A program made the translations under genes and the position numbers. A stretch of 49,614 nt of DNA from a virus. The notes under the pieces are model-generated. The model ran no database searches. It was not told the origin of the DNA and worked only from the letters and a program-made list of their open reading frames with translations. The stretch is taken from IMG/VR virus record IMGVR_UViG_3300011116_000491, positions 1-49,614 of that record; one strand, given 5' to 3'. This document shows, piece by piece, positions 23,435-32,290 of the stretch (its first letter is position 1; each line of letters starts with the position of its first letter).

Positions 23435-24085
23435 TTAAAGTTTTCTGAGGTAATTTTCAAACAATTTGAGTGCAACTTCTTCGATTTGTTTAGAAGATGC
23501 TCTCTGTATTTGTTCTTTTGCGCTGTCAAAATCTGCCTCAACGAAGCGTCCTTCAACAAACATCCATTCTTTATTTTCCATGATGCCGTTTACAAAGGCA
23601 CCTGGAGCAGATGGGTCTGCAACAATGTCTGCCGCTGTTGCCAATCTCAAATCGTCTTGAACAAGATTGTAACCCTCTTTAGTTGTAACAACAGATCCTA
23701 GGGCTCTAGAAGAGACCCCAATACTTACATCGTTATCAATAAAGTTCTTGACAATCTGACCATATGGCGTTTCAAGAATTAATGCTTTCCCGTAGAATGT
23801 GTTACCATCTTCTACAAGAGAAACAATCTTATGCGACACTCTTTCTAAGTTAATAGATGGTGTGTCTGGATGACCAAGTTCACCTAATGCTCTATTGGTC
23901 TTAATATATTCTTCGTTGTATCTTTTGACTTCACCACGGAGTGTGTCCATTTTATACATACGATTATTTTTATTGATGGCTTCTCCTACAAGAAAAGTGC
24001 CTTCAATAAACAAATTTTTTTTTCCATTTTCGGATGCTTCGGTAAGATACCTTACATCTTCAATATGTTCTCTAATAAGTTTCAT
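23435..24085 (-). CDS. 21: Prohead protease gp21
   Basis: This 216-aa serine protease (T4 gp21 is 212) has a candidate catalytic His in GELGHPDTPS (H72) and Ser in SIGVSSRALGS (S125 or S126). It matures the prohead by cutting at L/I-x-E sites. It has such a site itself, LTE before A17, consistent with self-activation. It sits between the small unknown structural gene and gp22. Confidence 0.94.
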   Translation of the reverse strand: MKLIREHIEDVRYLTEASENGKKNLFIEGTFLVGEAINKNNRMYKMDTLRGEVKRYNEEYIKTNRALGELGHPDTPSINLERVSHKIVSLVEDGNTFYGKALILETPYGQIVKNFIDNDVSIGVSSRALGSVVTTKEGYNLVQDDLRLATAADIVADPSAPGAFVNGIMENKEWMFVEGRFVEADFDSAKEQIQRASSKQIEEVALKLFENYLRKL

Positions 24086-24086
24086 C

Positions 24087-24437
24087 TTACATTCCTGTTA
24101 GTGCAGTTGCATAAGTTGCTGTTTTAGTAACTTCCATAACAATTGAACCACCAGTATTAACTGTGATAACAATAGATTGAGTATTGTTATTTGCCAATGA
24201 ATGATTCAATTCATCAAGCATCATTGTACCAGCATTGTGCAACATTAATAATGGAACTGAGTTCCGAGTAATTTGAATACTACCATTAGTAGACCAAGTT
24301 AATCGTCTAATGTTAGCAGCAGTAACAGTTTCATTAGCATCAACAGCTAAGTTGGCCAAAGCAACTGTTGTTGTTCCTGCATCAGCCACTCTAATGATAG
24401 ATGCTGACCTTTGTGTATTTGTAATTTCAAATGCCAT
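24087..24437 (-). CDS. Small head-module protein of unknown function (116 aa)
   Basis: A 116-residue beta-rich protein (MAFEITNTQRSASIIRVAD, then IRRLTWSTNGSIQITRNSVPLLML), one base from gene 21 and one base from the gp68-like gene. Marine T4-like phages have a related protein here. The composition (Thr-, Ala- and Val-rich, little charge) suggests a virion surface protein, perhaps a decoration protein. This is not established. Confidence 0.78.
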   Translation of the reverse strand: MAFEITNTQRSASIIRVADAGTTTVALANLAVDANETVTAANIRRLTWSTNGSIQITRNSVPLLMLHNAGTMMLDELNHSLANNNTQSIVITVNTGGSIVMEVTKTATYATALTGM

Positions 24438-24438
24438 T

Positions 24439-24879
24439 TTATCTTAGTCCCATTGATTTGCGTCTATTCATTGACATTTTTCTTTTCAATAAAGTTCGGC
24501 GCAATTTTGCTCTTCTAGTTGTTTTCCATGACCGTTTTAATAAACGAGCCTTTTTTAATCTTGTTGTTGCAGATATTCTCTTAACAGTATTACCTGAAAT
24601 TCTATATCCTTTAATGCCAGATTTTCTTACATTCTTTTGAACAGTAATTCTACCTTTAGCATTCCTTCTAATTCTTCTACGAATCTTTGTGATTCTACCC
24701 ATCTTAATGATATTTGCATTTTTAGCTTCATCAAGTTCTTCAACTTCTTCCAACATATCTTCTGCAACATATCTTTTCGCTTCTTCTAATCTTTTAGAAA
24801 CAATCTCACTCAAACGAGTCAATATATTTTCTTTTGCCTCATTTAATTTATTTGATGCAATTAAATCTATAAAATTCAT
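24439..24879 (-). CDS. 68: Prohead core protein, gp68-like
   Basis: This 146-aa protein has an acidic helical N-terminal half (MNFIDLIASNKLNEAKENIL) and a strongly basic C-terminal half full of Arg and Lys (KIRRRIRRNAKGR, then TTRRAKLRRTLLKRK). This matches the gp68 core family of marine T4-like phages. LNE before A15 is a gp21-type site. It lies between the 236-aa unknown and the 116-aa gene, as expected for the core cluster. Confidence 0.85.
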   Translation of the reverse strand: MNFIDLIASNKLNEAKENILTRLSEIVSKRLEEAKRYVAEDMLEEVEELDEAKNANIIKMGRITKIRRRIRRNAKGRITVQKNVRKSGIKGYRISGNTVKRISATTRLKKARLLKRSWKTTRRAKLRRTLLKRKMSMNRRKSMGLR

Positions 24880-25586
24880 TTTGTGTGTTTAAAAGCAAAA
24901 TCAGCCGCTTTTCGCATATGATGTGCTGACCTTGCCACCATATCTGCAAATTTCTTTTTGTTTACATCATTCAAACTTTTATGAACAGTTAATACCGCAT
25001 GAGCAGTTTGAACATCAACTTTACTAGCAGAACCATCTTTGTGATTTACTGTGCCGTATTGATGTGTATCTTTAATCTTTTGTAGTTGATCCATTACCGC
25101 TTCTTCTAATTCAACTTCTTCTGCTTGAACATAACCTTCAATGCCTGGACCATATGGTACCGAAAAATATTTATCTAATTGTTTATTGTGATATAAAGCA
25201 ACTTTTGTTCTATCTGGATATACTCTAATTGCTTTTCTCTTCAACAATAAAACAAAAGGCGGATCTTTTAAATTATCTTGTGAATCTTCGTTTAAACTTT
25301 CAGATTCAATTATTTCGTTTTCTTCATGCACAGCTCTTCTTGCCTGTGTGAATATTTGTTTGTTATTAGAAATCAAATCTACCATTTTATTGAATAGATT
25401 TTGAAGAATCATTCTATCTGCATTATTGAATACAGGTTTTTCTTCTTGCATCTTGTCGAGAATTCTATGGATTCTTTGCATCTGTGCCTTATTGGCAAGA
25501 CCTGCTCGAACCAACATATCAAACTTTGAATAGTCTGATGACTTCTCTTCTTCAACAATAGATTTGAATTCTAATAAAGATTTCAT
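24876..25586 (-). CDS. Conserved head-module protein between 67 and 68 (236 aa)
   Basis: A 236-aa protein not present in T4 but found in T4-like cyanophages at the same place. Landmarks are FDMLVRAGLANKAQMQRIHRILDKM, then DPPFVLLLKRKAIRVYPD and a helical His-rich C-terminus. LEE before A in ELEEAVMD could be a gp21 site. It overlaps gp67 and the gp68-like gene by 4 nt each. Probably a prohead core component; function unknown. Confidence 0.82.
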   Translation of the reverse strand: MKSLLEFKSIVEEEKSSDYSKFDMLVRAGLANKAQMQRIHRILDKMQEEKPVFNNADRMILQNLFNKMVDLISNNKQIFTQARRAVHEENEIIESESLNEDSQDNLKDPPFVLLLKRKAIRVYPDRTKVALYHNKQLDKYFSVPYGPGIEGYVQAEEVELEEAVMDQLQKIKDTHQYGTVNHKDGSASKVDVQTAHAVLTVHKSLNDVNKKKFADMVARSAHHMRKAADFAFKHTK

Positions 25587-25780
25587 TGCTCTGTTTCAGT
25601 CTCTTCTGTGTCCTGAACTTCTACTGATTCTTCTTTACCAGTAAAAATTGTTTTTGCCAATTCAATCTTCTTTGCATCTAATGCTTCAAATGCTCTTGCT
25701 GATAACATATCTGTCAATACAGATTTTGCTTCTGATGCATTACCAGCACTTAAATGGTCTATAAAATTTGATGTTTCCAT
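25583..25780 (-). CDS. 67: Prohead core protein gp67-like
   Basis: A 65-residue protein with a helical N-terminus (METSNFIDHLSAGNASEAKSV, then LSARAFEALDAKKIELAK) and an acidic tail (EESVEVQDTEETETEQ). The shape and position next to the portal match T4 gp67 (80 aa), a small acidic core protein cut into internal peptides. AAGGAA precedes the ATG. Confidence 0.85.
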   Translation of the reverse strand: METSNFIDHLSAGNASEAKSVLTDMLSARAFEALDAKKIELAKTIFTGKEESVEVQDTEETETEQ

Positions 25781-25792
25781 TATGATTTCCTT

Positions 25793-27472
25793 TTATCGCT
25801 TATTTAGTCCAGTTGAATACTTTTCTACTTCTCTGTCAAGCATTGGTGTTAACGACTCCGTGGAGCCTGCTTCCTGAGTGTTGTCTTCGGGAGGGTATTG
25901 TTCTGGTGAAACTTCTGGTTGTTCTTGTCCTTGTCCTTGTCCTTGGGCACCGGCCGGGACAGTAGGACCGCCAATTCCTTTGTCTTCTTCATCTTTCATC
26001 TCCTCATCCATCTGTTCAATTTGTTCTTTTGTAAATTGAAGGATGTTTTGTTTAACCCAATTCAACGAATAGTATCTGCCAATATATGGGTCAACTAATT
26101 GCAGAACTCCCATTCTTTCTTTCAACAATTCTGCTTCACGCATTTCGGTGAAGTTATTGTCTTTCTTAAATTCGTAATATATGTCTTCTTTGAATTCGTC
26201 CCACTCTTCTTTGGTACAAATTCCTTTTAATGCCAATTGAACTTTTAATGCATCATCAAAAATTCTTGAAAACTTATTACGAAGTCTTGCAACAAATTTG
26301 GCAAACTTAACTTCATCTCTAGTAACTTCTGTTGTTCTACCAAGACCAATCATACCACCTTGTTGTGGTTCTAATCTTGAAATTGGAACATTCAATGAGT
26401 TTAAAAGTTTTTGTCTGAAGTAAACTACATCAGCTAACTCACCAAGATTTTGTCCTGCAGCCAATGTTGTAATCTCTGTGCCTTTACCACCTTCACGGCG
26501 AGGCAACCAAAAATCTTCCAACATCGACATATGTTTACGGTCATCACGGACTTCACCAGTCGCAGCATCGTAAACAATTTTGTTCTTATACTTAATCATC
26601 ACATCACGGAGATATTGTTCCGCTTTACCTTTTGGTAAATTACCAACATCAATATAGAACACTCTTCTTTCTGGTGCTCTTGAGACACGGTAAATAACAA
26701 CCGCATCTTCAATCATTCTCAATTGATTAAGTGGTTTAATCGCTTTATGTAAGTATGATATGACGAATGTATTTTTTGCATCCATCAAACCTGAATTCAC
26801 ATTTAAAATTGCTTCAGGTGCAATTCTTAAACCAGCATTTACTGAACTGGTATATGATTGTGTTACTGTGCCTTTATCATTGTAGACATAGTATTCGGCA
26901 AGAGATTGAATAATCAATGCGCCCGTTTTTGGATCTTGACCTTTTTTAATCTCTCTTACTTTACGAATCTTTCGAGGATCAATATATCTTAACTCTTGAA
27001 TACCCTCTTTTGGTTTTGTTTCATCAACAACAATATGATAGTAAATTCTACCATCAATATACCATCTCTTAAATAAATCATCTGCTAAATTACTGAAGTT
27101 TAATAGTTTGAGAATATTATCAAACTCTTCTGCAATTTTCTTTTTGATGGATTCTGGTTGTTTTAGATTGTCAAGAACAATGTCTAATGTTCTACCAGAT
27201 TCATCGTGTGTTATTGCCTCATTGACAATATCATCAATAGCCATCTCCAACTCAGGATGATTTGCCATTTCACGATATCTAGAAACTAGTTCTATTTCAT
27301 TGCGAACAGAACCTTCTAAATCGACATATGTTCCATAATGAGCGTTTTGGGTGATAGTGACTGCACCATCATCCATTGTCTCCGTTGGAAGTGCGAAAGA
27401 TGGTTGTCCAGGTTCTTGTGCCTGGACAACATCTTTTTTACCTAAGGTAAAACCGAAAAGTTTAATAGCCAT
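25793..27472 (-). CDS. 20: Portal vertex protein gp20
   Basis: This 559-aa protein (T4 gp20 is 524) has family landmarks LVSRYREMANHPELEMAIDDIVNEAI, ELRYIDPRKIRKVREI, YRVSRAPERRVFYIDVGNLPKGKAEQYL and LNVPISRLEPQQGGMIGLGR. It forms the dodecameric portal for DNA packaging and head-tail joining. The C-terminal 60 residues are Gln-, Pro- and Gly-rich. It follows a terminator after gp19. Confidence 0.97.
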   Translation of the reverse strand: MAIKLFGFTLGKKDVVQAQEPGQPSFALPTETMDDGAVTITQNAHYGTYVDLEGSVRNEIELVSRYREMANHPELEMAIDDIVNEAITHDESGRTLDIVLDNLKQPESIKKKIAEEFDNILKLLNFSNLADDLFKRWYIDGRIYYHIVVDETKPKEGIQELRYIDPRKIRKVREIKKGQDPKTGALIIQSLAEYYVYNDKGTVTQSYTSSVNAGLRIAPEAILNVNSGLMDAKNTFVISYLHKAIKPLNQLRMIEDAVVIYRVSRAPERRVFYIDVGNLPKGKAEQYLRDVMIKYKNKIVYDAATGEVRDDRKHMSMLEDFWLPRREGGKGTEITTLAAGQNLGELADVVYFRQKLLNSLNVPISRLEPQQGGMIGLGRTTEVTRDEVKFAKFVARLRNKFSRIFDDALKVQLALKGICTKEEWDEFKEDIYYEFKKDNNFTEMREAELLKERMGVLQLVDPYIGRYYSLNWVKQNILQFTKEQIEQMDEEMKDEEDKGIGGPTVPAGAQGQGQGQEQPEVSPEQYPPEDNTQEAGSTESLTPMLDREVEKYSTGLNKR

Positions 27473-27486
27473 TAATATACCATTCT

Positions 27487-27519
27487 AAAAAAATGTAAGA
27501 GGACCAAATCGGTCCCCTT
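27487..27519 (-). terminator. Rho-independent terminator after gene 19
   Basis: A 9-bp stem AAGGGGACC/GGTCCTCTT (one G-U pair) with a 5-base loop, then ACA and seven U on the minus strand. It separates tail-tube from portal expression. Confidence 0.9.
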
Positions 27520-27521
27520 AA

Positions 27522-28067
27522 TCACACTACGCCGGTCTCTACAGCATCCCACCATTGATAGGTGAGAGTTACAGAAAACTCTTCGATAGTATCGTTAGAG
27601 CCCCAATCAACATCGATTGGTGTAACATCTGTTGGGAACACGCCTACAAATTTATATTTCTTTAAAGTGTCGCCTTGTTTGCCAAACTGTGTAACAGAAG
27701 CATCAACAGCATAACCTGATGGTGCTAATGCAATTGGATTACGGATATTTAGATTGTGACTATTGATGCCGTTCATCCATCTTTCGAAAGCGTTACGGAC
27801 CGCAAAGTCTTCATCGTTAATAACTGTAATTGTCCAATCTGCAAATGTTCTATTACCTGCAAACTTTAATTCTCTGCCAAAGTATTGGACTGGCACAACA
27901 CCAATTGTTGCTCCTGGTAACTGTGCAGTCTTACACATAAATGTTAATTTTGATTGTGCATTTCCTGGCGCAGAGAACGCAGGGAAAGGCATAGAAATTT
28001 CAAACAGATTAGGACGGGCACCGTCCCCTGTCATCTGACTTCTAAATTCGTTTACTGAAAATGCCAT
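27522..28067 (-). CDS. 19: Tail tube protein gp19
   Basis: This 181-aa protein starts MAFSVNEFRSQMTGDGARPNLFEIS and contains KTAQLPGATIGVVPVQYFGRELKFAGNRTF and FERWMNGINSH, the T4 gp19 (163 aa) family pattern. It builds the inner tube of the contractile tail. A late octamer AATAAATA and AGGAGA precede the ATG. It is directly downstream of the sheath gene, as in T4. Confidence 0.96.
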   Translation of the reverse strand: MAFSVNEFRSQMTGDGARPNLFEISMPFPAFSAPGNAQSKLTFMCKTAQLPGATIGVVPVQYFGRELKFAGNRTFADWTITVINDEDFAVRNAFERWMNGINSHNLNIRNPIALAPSGYAVDASVTQFGKQGDTLKKYKFVGVFPTDVTPIDVDWGSNDTIEEFSVTLTYQWWDAVETGVV

Positions 28068-28086
28068 GTGATTTCTCCTGTTTCTC

Positions 28087-28094
28087 TATTTATT
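28087..28094 (-). promoter_or_regulatory. Late promoter AATAAATA upstream of gene 19
   Basis: Octamer overlaps the gp18 stop codon; predicted leader about 14 nt with AGGAG. Confidence 0.72.
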
Positions 28095-29778
28095 AGAACT
28101 TCCCAACAACTTCATCAAACGATACGCCTGTGCGAACCGCAACGAAGTTAAGTTGGATAAAGTTGATTGAGCGAGCAGGTTTAATGTAGATATCACCAAC
28201 AAACTCATTGCGGTCTATAATTTCACCAGTGTTATTGGATTCGTCACAAACTACTTTGAAGTCGGTAATACCACGGCGACCTTGAACATCACGCAAGAAT
28301 GGTTCTACAAGTGCAACAAACTGAGCTCTTGTGAACTGGTCGTTAAATTCAAACAATGAGAATCTAGCTGCTCTTGCAATTGACTTCTCAAGCACAATGA
28401 ATAAACGGCGAACATTGATGCGGTCAAACGCAGATGGTTTAGACAACATTGTTTTATCACCAAATAGAACTGTGCCTTCGCCTTGGAATGAAACAACAGG
28501 ATTAATGCCTTTAATATACAAATCATCTCTGTTTGTCTTTGTTGGATTCCATGCAAGTTTAATAACATTCTTAATAATACCTCTATTCAAACCACCAGGT
28601 GAATACCATGGGTCTCTTTCAAGGTCTGTTCTAGCGCATAAACCAGCAACATCACCGTTCATTGGTACCCAACGGTAAACATCTGCATACTTATCGTATT
28701 GATATTTCCAGTTAGAATCTATAACAGCATATGATGAACTTGTTAAACCGTTGCGATATGCTACAATTGATGTTGTTTCAGAACCTGCATTGTCAACAAC
28801 ATTTGATTTTGGTGGTGATAAGAATACCACACAATCTTTTCTTGATTCAGCAGTTGCAATCAAAGCAGTTGCAAGTGTTGTATCTGCTGGACCAGAAACA
28901 ATCAATGAAATATCAACTGATTCTGCATTATTGAAGTAGTCATATGCAGTTACCACATTGGCAGTTGATATTGTACCATCAACACCACCAGACAATGATA
29001 CTGTTACATTGGCAGTTAAGTTTGCAAATGCTGTTGCGTTTGCAGTAGAACCCCAAGAAGTACCTGTTGCAATTGTGGTTGGATGTGACATCCAGTGAAT
29101 GTATTTTGATTTGTTTTGTAAGACTTGTTTGTAGTAATTTGCATTACCAGAATCATCTTTAGCGTCTGATGCCTTAGATACAAAACCAAACTTCTCAAGG
29201 ACTGTGCCTCTTGTACCAGAGAACAAACCATCTTCATCAACAACAACGATATGAACTTCATCATATGTACCACCTTTGTTTGAAACATAGGTAGAAGTTC
29301 CTGGCGCTGATGTGAATTGTGAAGAGTAAGTCCAAGTAGAATAAGTGTTTGCGTCCGCAACAGAAACTTTTAATGTATTACCTAATGCACCCGCATAACG
29401 AGCAGCAGCGATACCATAAACAGTATTACCAGCAGAATAGTTATCTAACCAGTCATCCTCATTCTTAATAAGGGCAACATTGTTAGCACCATTTGCAGTT
29501 GCGTTTCTTGTTGTTGTAATATTTACCGCACGAACAATTTTAAGATTGTTTGTGTATGCTAGAAAGTTTGCTGCTGAGAACCAGTATTCATAATTATTTG
29601 AATCAGGATTGCCAAATGTAGAGGCAAGCCTTACTTCGTCTGAAATTGTAATAATTTCACCAACTGGACCCCAAGCAAACGGTCCGGCAAATGCGCCAAT
29701 TGAAGTGGCGACTGAGGGGACAATTGTAGTCAGGTCGATTTCTGATACATTTACCCCAGGTGATAGCTGAAATGCCAT
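28093..29778 (-). CDS. 18: Tail sheath protein gp18
   Basis: This 561-aa protein (T4 gp18 is 659) begins with the sheath signature QLSPGVNVSEIDLTTIVPSV, followed by GAFAGPFAWGPVGE, and ends with the conserved C-terminal region ARSINFIQLNFVAVRTGVSFDE. It polymerises around the tube and contracts on infection. It has AAGGAGA before the ATG and a late promoter upstream. Confidence 0.97.
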   Translation of the reverse strand: MAFQLSPGVNVSEIDLTTIVPSVATSIGAFAGPFAWGPVGEIITISDEVRLASTFGNPDSNNYEYWFSAANFLAYTNNLKIVRAVNITTTRNATANGANNVALIKNEDDWLDNYSAGNTVYGIAAARYAGALGNTLKVSVADANTYSTWTYSSQFTSAPGTSTYVSNKGGTYDEVHIVVVDEDGLFSGTRGTVLEKFGFVSKASDAKDDSGNANYYKQVLQNKSKYIHWMSHPTTIATGTSWGSTANATAFANLTANVTVSLSGGVDGTISTANVVTAYDYFNNAESVDISLIVSGPADTTLATALIATAESRKDCVVFLSPPKSNVVDNAGSETTSIVAYRNGLTSSSYAVIDSNWKYQYDKYADVYRWVPMNGDVAGLCARTDLERDPWYSPGGLNRGIIKNVIKLAWNPTKTNRDDLYIKGINPVVSFQGEGTVLFGDKTMLSKPSAFDRINVRRLFIVLEKSIARAARFSLFEFNDQFTRAQFVALVEPFLRDVQGRRGITDFKVVCDESNNTGEIIDRNEFVGDIYIKPARSINFIQLNFVAVRTGVSFDEVVGKF

Positions 29779-29809
29779 GGATTTCTCCTTTTGTTATCGG
29801 GTCAAATTC

Positions 29810-29817
29810 TATTTATT
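29810..29817 (-). promoter_or_regulatory. Late promoter AATAAATA upstream of gene 18
   Basis: Octamer lies in the gap after gp17; predicted leader about 27 nt. A second ACTAAATA lies at 29821-29828. Confidence 0.72.
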
Positions 29818-29831
29818 GTATATTTAGTTAT

Positions 29832-31463
29832 TTAGAAAGTTGAGGAAGTATAACTTCTTGTCGACCAAACATCACCACCATCCACTATTTCTTCTTCTTT
29901 GCGGCCGTCATCGAAGATGCCAACCGGTGCCAATTCTTCTTCTAGTAACATGTTTTGTTCTGCCAACATTAACTTTCTAATATCAATATTCGTTGATTCT
30001 TTAAAAAACGATTGTGCTGTCAACCACGCAAATAATACCAATCCCATCACCAAGTCATCATTGTTGCCTTCTTCCGCTGCATAACTATCCCTTACTCTTG
30101 TAAAAGTATTCATTTCAGCAATAGTATCAAAGTCATTAATAATTAATTTGTCATTTTCTACTAATGTCTTTAAGTTTGCACAACCAATCTTTTTGACTGA
30201 TTTTGTTGTCTTAATACCAAAACTGGTAGACCTCTTAAAACCAGAAGAGATTGCTTGACCTTTAATATGATGATGTTCTAATTTGTAGATATTTTCATAC
30301 TCTAAATCATAGTGTAGAATATCAACAACTTGTTGACCAATGTTATTGGTCTCAATCAAAGCATATGCTTCATTGTATTTTTTTGCAATCGAATAGATTA
30401 CAGTTGGAAAAAACAATAAAGGTAATTTGTTATTTCTATATTTAGCCACCTGTTTATATGGAGTTTGACTTGCATCAATTACATTGATTGTTGAATAGTC
30501 TTGTTCAACACCTTCTGCACAATCAACTGTGGCAATATACAGCCGGTCTTTTACAGGCTCTTCGTATATATCTAATCCGTCTATTGAAGATATTGGATTG
30601 TGGAAAGCAAGACTTCTTAGTTTTGCACCAGAAATCAATGTTGCCGATGAACCAATAAATTCTGTTTCAAACTCTTGTCTAAATTGTTCTTCACTAGTGT
30701 TTCTAATAGTCTCATTTTTCCAAGCTTCATCTCTGCCTGGAACTTGAGACCAATGAACTTCAAGTGGTTTGTAAGTAGACCTACCTTCAACAGCGTCAAC
30801 CCACATCTTATAGAACATGTTTAGACCATTAGGGGTCGAAACAATAATAACTTTTGTAGTCTTACCTGATGATATAACAGGGTAAGTAGAAGTAAAGAAA
30901 TCTTGCGCCATGTTATGTTGAACGAAAGCAAATTCATCCAAGAAAACTAGGTTGTAAGTACCTCCACGAACACCTGATGCAGAAGTCGCATATGCAAAAA
31001 TCATTGAACCATTTTCTAATTCAATGTTACCTTTATTCCAAGTTTTAATGCCTTGTTGCAACCATAGAGGTAAATACTCATATGCATACTGAATTCTACC
31101 AAGAATCTCTCTTGCTAAAGAACCTTTGTTGGCAAGAATTGCAATCTTATAATCGATATTGAATAGAACACACCACAACATATAACCAACTGTTGTGGTT
31201 GTTTTACCAACTTGTCGAGGCATCTTACAGATAGAGAATCGGTTTTCGTGAAACTCTTTAACCATATTCTCTTGGAAAGGCCACATGTCAAACGGAACAA
31301 GACCTTTGTCCACATTGACAATCTTTACATAATTTTTAATAAAGTAAATTGGGTCTTCAGAACACTTTACAATTTCTGCAACTTGTTCTTCGGTGTAGGA
31401 TATCTCTACACCTAGTCTTTTTAGACTTGCATTACCATTATAACCACCACCTAAATCAGACAT
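29832..31463 (-). CDS. 17: Terminase large subunit gp17
   Basis: This 543-aa packaging motor (T4 gp17 is 610) has Walker A MPRQVGKTT (81-89), Walker B LVFLDEFAF with E177, coupling motif VSTPNG, and a nuclease domain with Asp in ATVDCAEGVEQDYS, Glu in LIETNNIG, and Asp in NNDDLVMGLV. It uses ATP to package DNA through the portal and cuts concatemers. It starts one base after the Dps-like stop. All catalytic residues appear present. Confidence 0.97.
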   Translation of the reverse strand: MSDLGGGYNGNASLKRLGVEISYTEEQVAEIVKCSEDPIYFIKNYVKIVNVDKGLVPFDMWPFQENMVKEFHENRFSICKMPRQVGKTTTTVGYMLWCVLFNIDYKIAILANKGSLAREILGRIQYAYEYLPLWLQQGIKTWNKGNIELENGSMIFAYATSASGVRGGTYNLVFLDEFAFVQHNMAQDFFTSTYPVISSGKTTKVIIVSTPNGLNMFYKMWVDAVEGRSTYKPLEVHWSQVPGRDEAWKNETIRNTSEEQFRQEFETEFIGSSATLISGAKLRSLAFHNPISSIDGLDIYEEPVKDRLYIATVDCAEGVEQDYSTINVIDASQTPYKQVAKYRNNKLPLLFFPTVIYSIAKKYNEAYALIETNNIGQQVVDILHYDLEYENIYKLEHHHIKGQAISSGFKRSTSFGIKTTKSVKKIGCANLKTLVENDKLIINDFDTIAEMNTFTRVRDSYAAEEGNNDDLVMGLVLFAWLTAQSFFKESTNIDIRKLMLAEQNMLLEEELAPVGIFDDGRKEEEIVDGGDVWSTRSYTSSTF

Positions 31464-31464
31464 T

Positions 31465-31899
31465 TTACTTTACGATACTTCTTAGCATCCATGCTTTCTT
31501 CTGGTGAGCACCAAGAAGGTCTTGTAAAAAATTTGATACGGCAGGTTCACCTGCTTGTTCTGCTAAAACAATACCTGCTCTTAATTGCATAATGTATTTG
31601 TCGTTATCTGCTTTTAATGTAATAAACATTGTATGTGCATCAGGCACAGTTGTTGCTTCTTCAACAGCAGATAGTTCTAAAAATCTTGTAAATGAACCTG
31701 GTGCATATGCGTTTAATTGACGAATATGTTCTGCAATATCGTCTGATTGATTCCAAACATCGTTGTAAAATCCATCTAGGAAAGAATGATATTGTGGAAA
31801 ATCTTGACCTTCAATATTCCAATGATAGTTGTGAGATTTCAAATACAAACCAAAATTTGTACCTAAAATTACTTTGAGTTGTTCAATTAATTGTTCCAT
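31465..31899 (-). CDS. dps: Dps-like ferritin-family protein
   Basis: This 144-aa protein carries the Dps pattern LKSHNYHWNIEGQDFPQYH and NQSDDIAEHIRQL. The intersubunit ferroxidase set H26, H38, D53 and E57 keeps the canonical spacing of 12, 15 and 4 residues. Dps proteins form 12-mers that oxidise and store iron with peroxide and protect DNA. Here the gene is wedged between the terminase subunits, eight bases after gp16 and one base before gp17, so it is a late product and may even be virion-associated. A late octamer is just upstream. DNA binding is not visible: the N-terminus is short and not Lys-rich. Confidence 0.9.
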   Translation of the reverse strand: MEQLIEQLKVILGTNFGLYLKSHNYHWNIEGQDFPQYHSFLDGFYNDVWNQSDDIAEHIRQLNAYAPGSFTRFLELSAVEEATTVPDAHTMFITLKADNDKYIMQLRAGIVLAEQAGEPAVSNFLQDLLGAHQKKAWMLRSIVK

Positions 31900-31906
31900 A
31901 GTATTC

Positions 31907-32290
31907 CTATTTATTGTTCTTTAAAAATTTAACTAATTCTGTTGTAGATCCAACAAAGACTGCCTTATCTACATTTATGTTTTTTGCATTTTGTGTTTCA
32001 CCACTCAAGTCTTTTTTTCTTTTCTGAACTTCAAGTAAGTCTTTATTCAAGTCTGAGAGATTTTTTATTAAACCAGCAGCAACTTCATATGCTCTTGGAT
32101 GTTCTGATTCTTTGGCAACATGCAAAAGATTATCGATTGCTGTGTTACCTTTTTCAATTAAGTTTCTGATATTTTGCCTTGCAAATTCAGAATCATCTTC
32201 AACAGGAGTTTTTATTTCTGCTGGTAAAGTTTCAAATTGTATTGGTTCTACATCCAACACTTCTGATAATTTTGTATTCAAGTTATTCAT
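31907..32290 (-). CDS. 16: Terminase small subunit gp16
   Basis: This 127-aa protein has the gp16 core FARQNIRNLIEKGNTAIDNLL and SEHPRAYEVAAGLIKNLSDLNKDLLEVQKRKKDL, a helical oligomerising region. It recognises concatemeric DNA and stimulates gp17. It overlaps gp15 by 4 nt. The Dps-like gene separates it from gp17, unlike in T4. Confidence 0.92.
   Translation of the reverse strand: MNNLNTKLSEVLDVEPIQFETLPAEIKTPVEDDSEFARQNIRNLIEKGNTAIDNLLHVAKESEHPRAYEVAAGLIKNLSDLNKDLLEVQKRKKDLSGETQNAKNINVDKAVFVGSTTELVKFLKNNK
31908..31915 (-). promoter_or_regulatory. Late promoter AATAAATA upstream of the Dps-like gene
   Basis: The octamer overlaps the last codons of gp16. Eight bases separate it from the Dps ATG, so the predicted transcript would have only a three-base leader and lack the GGAAT. 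Confidence 0.65.
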
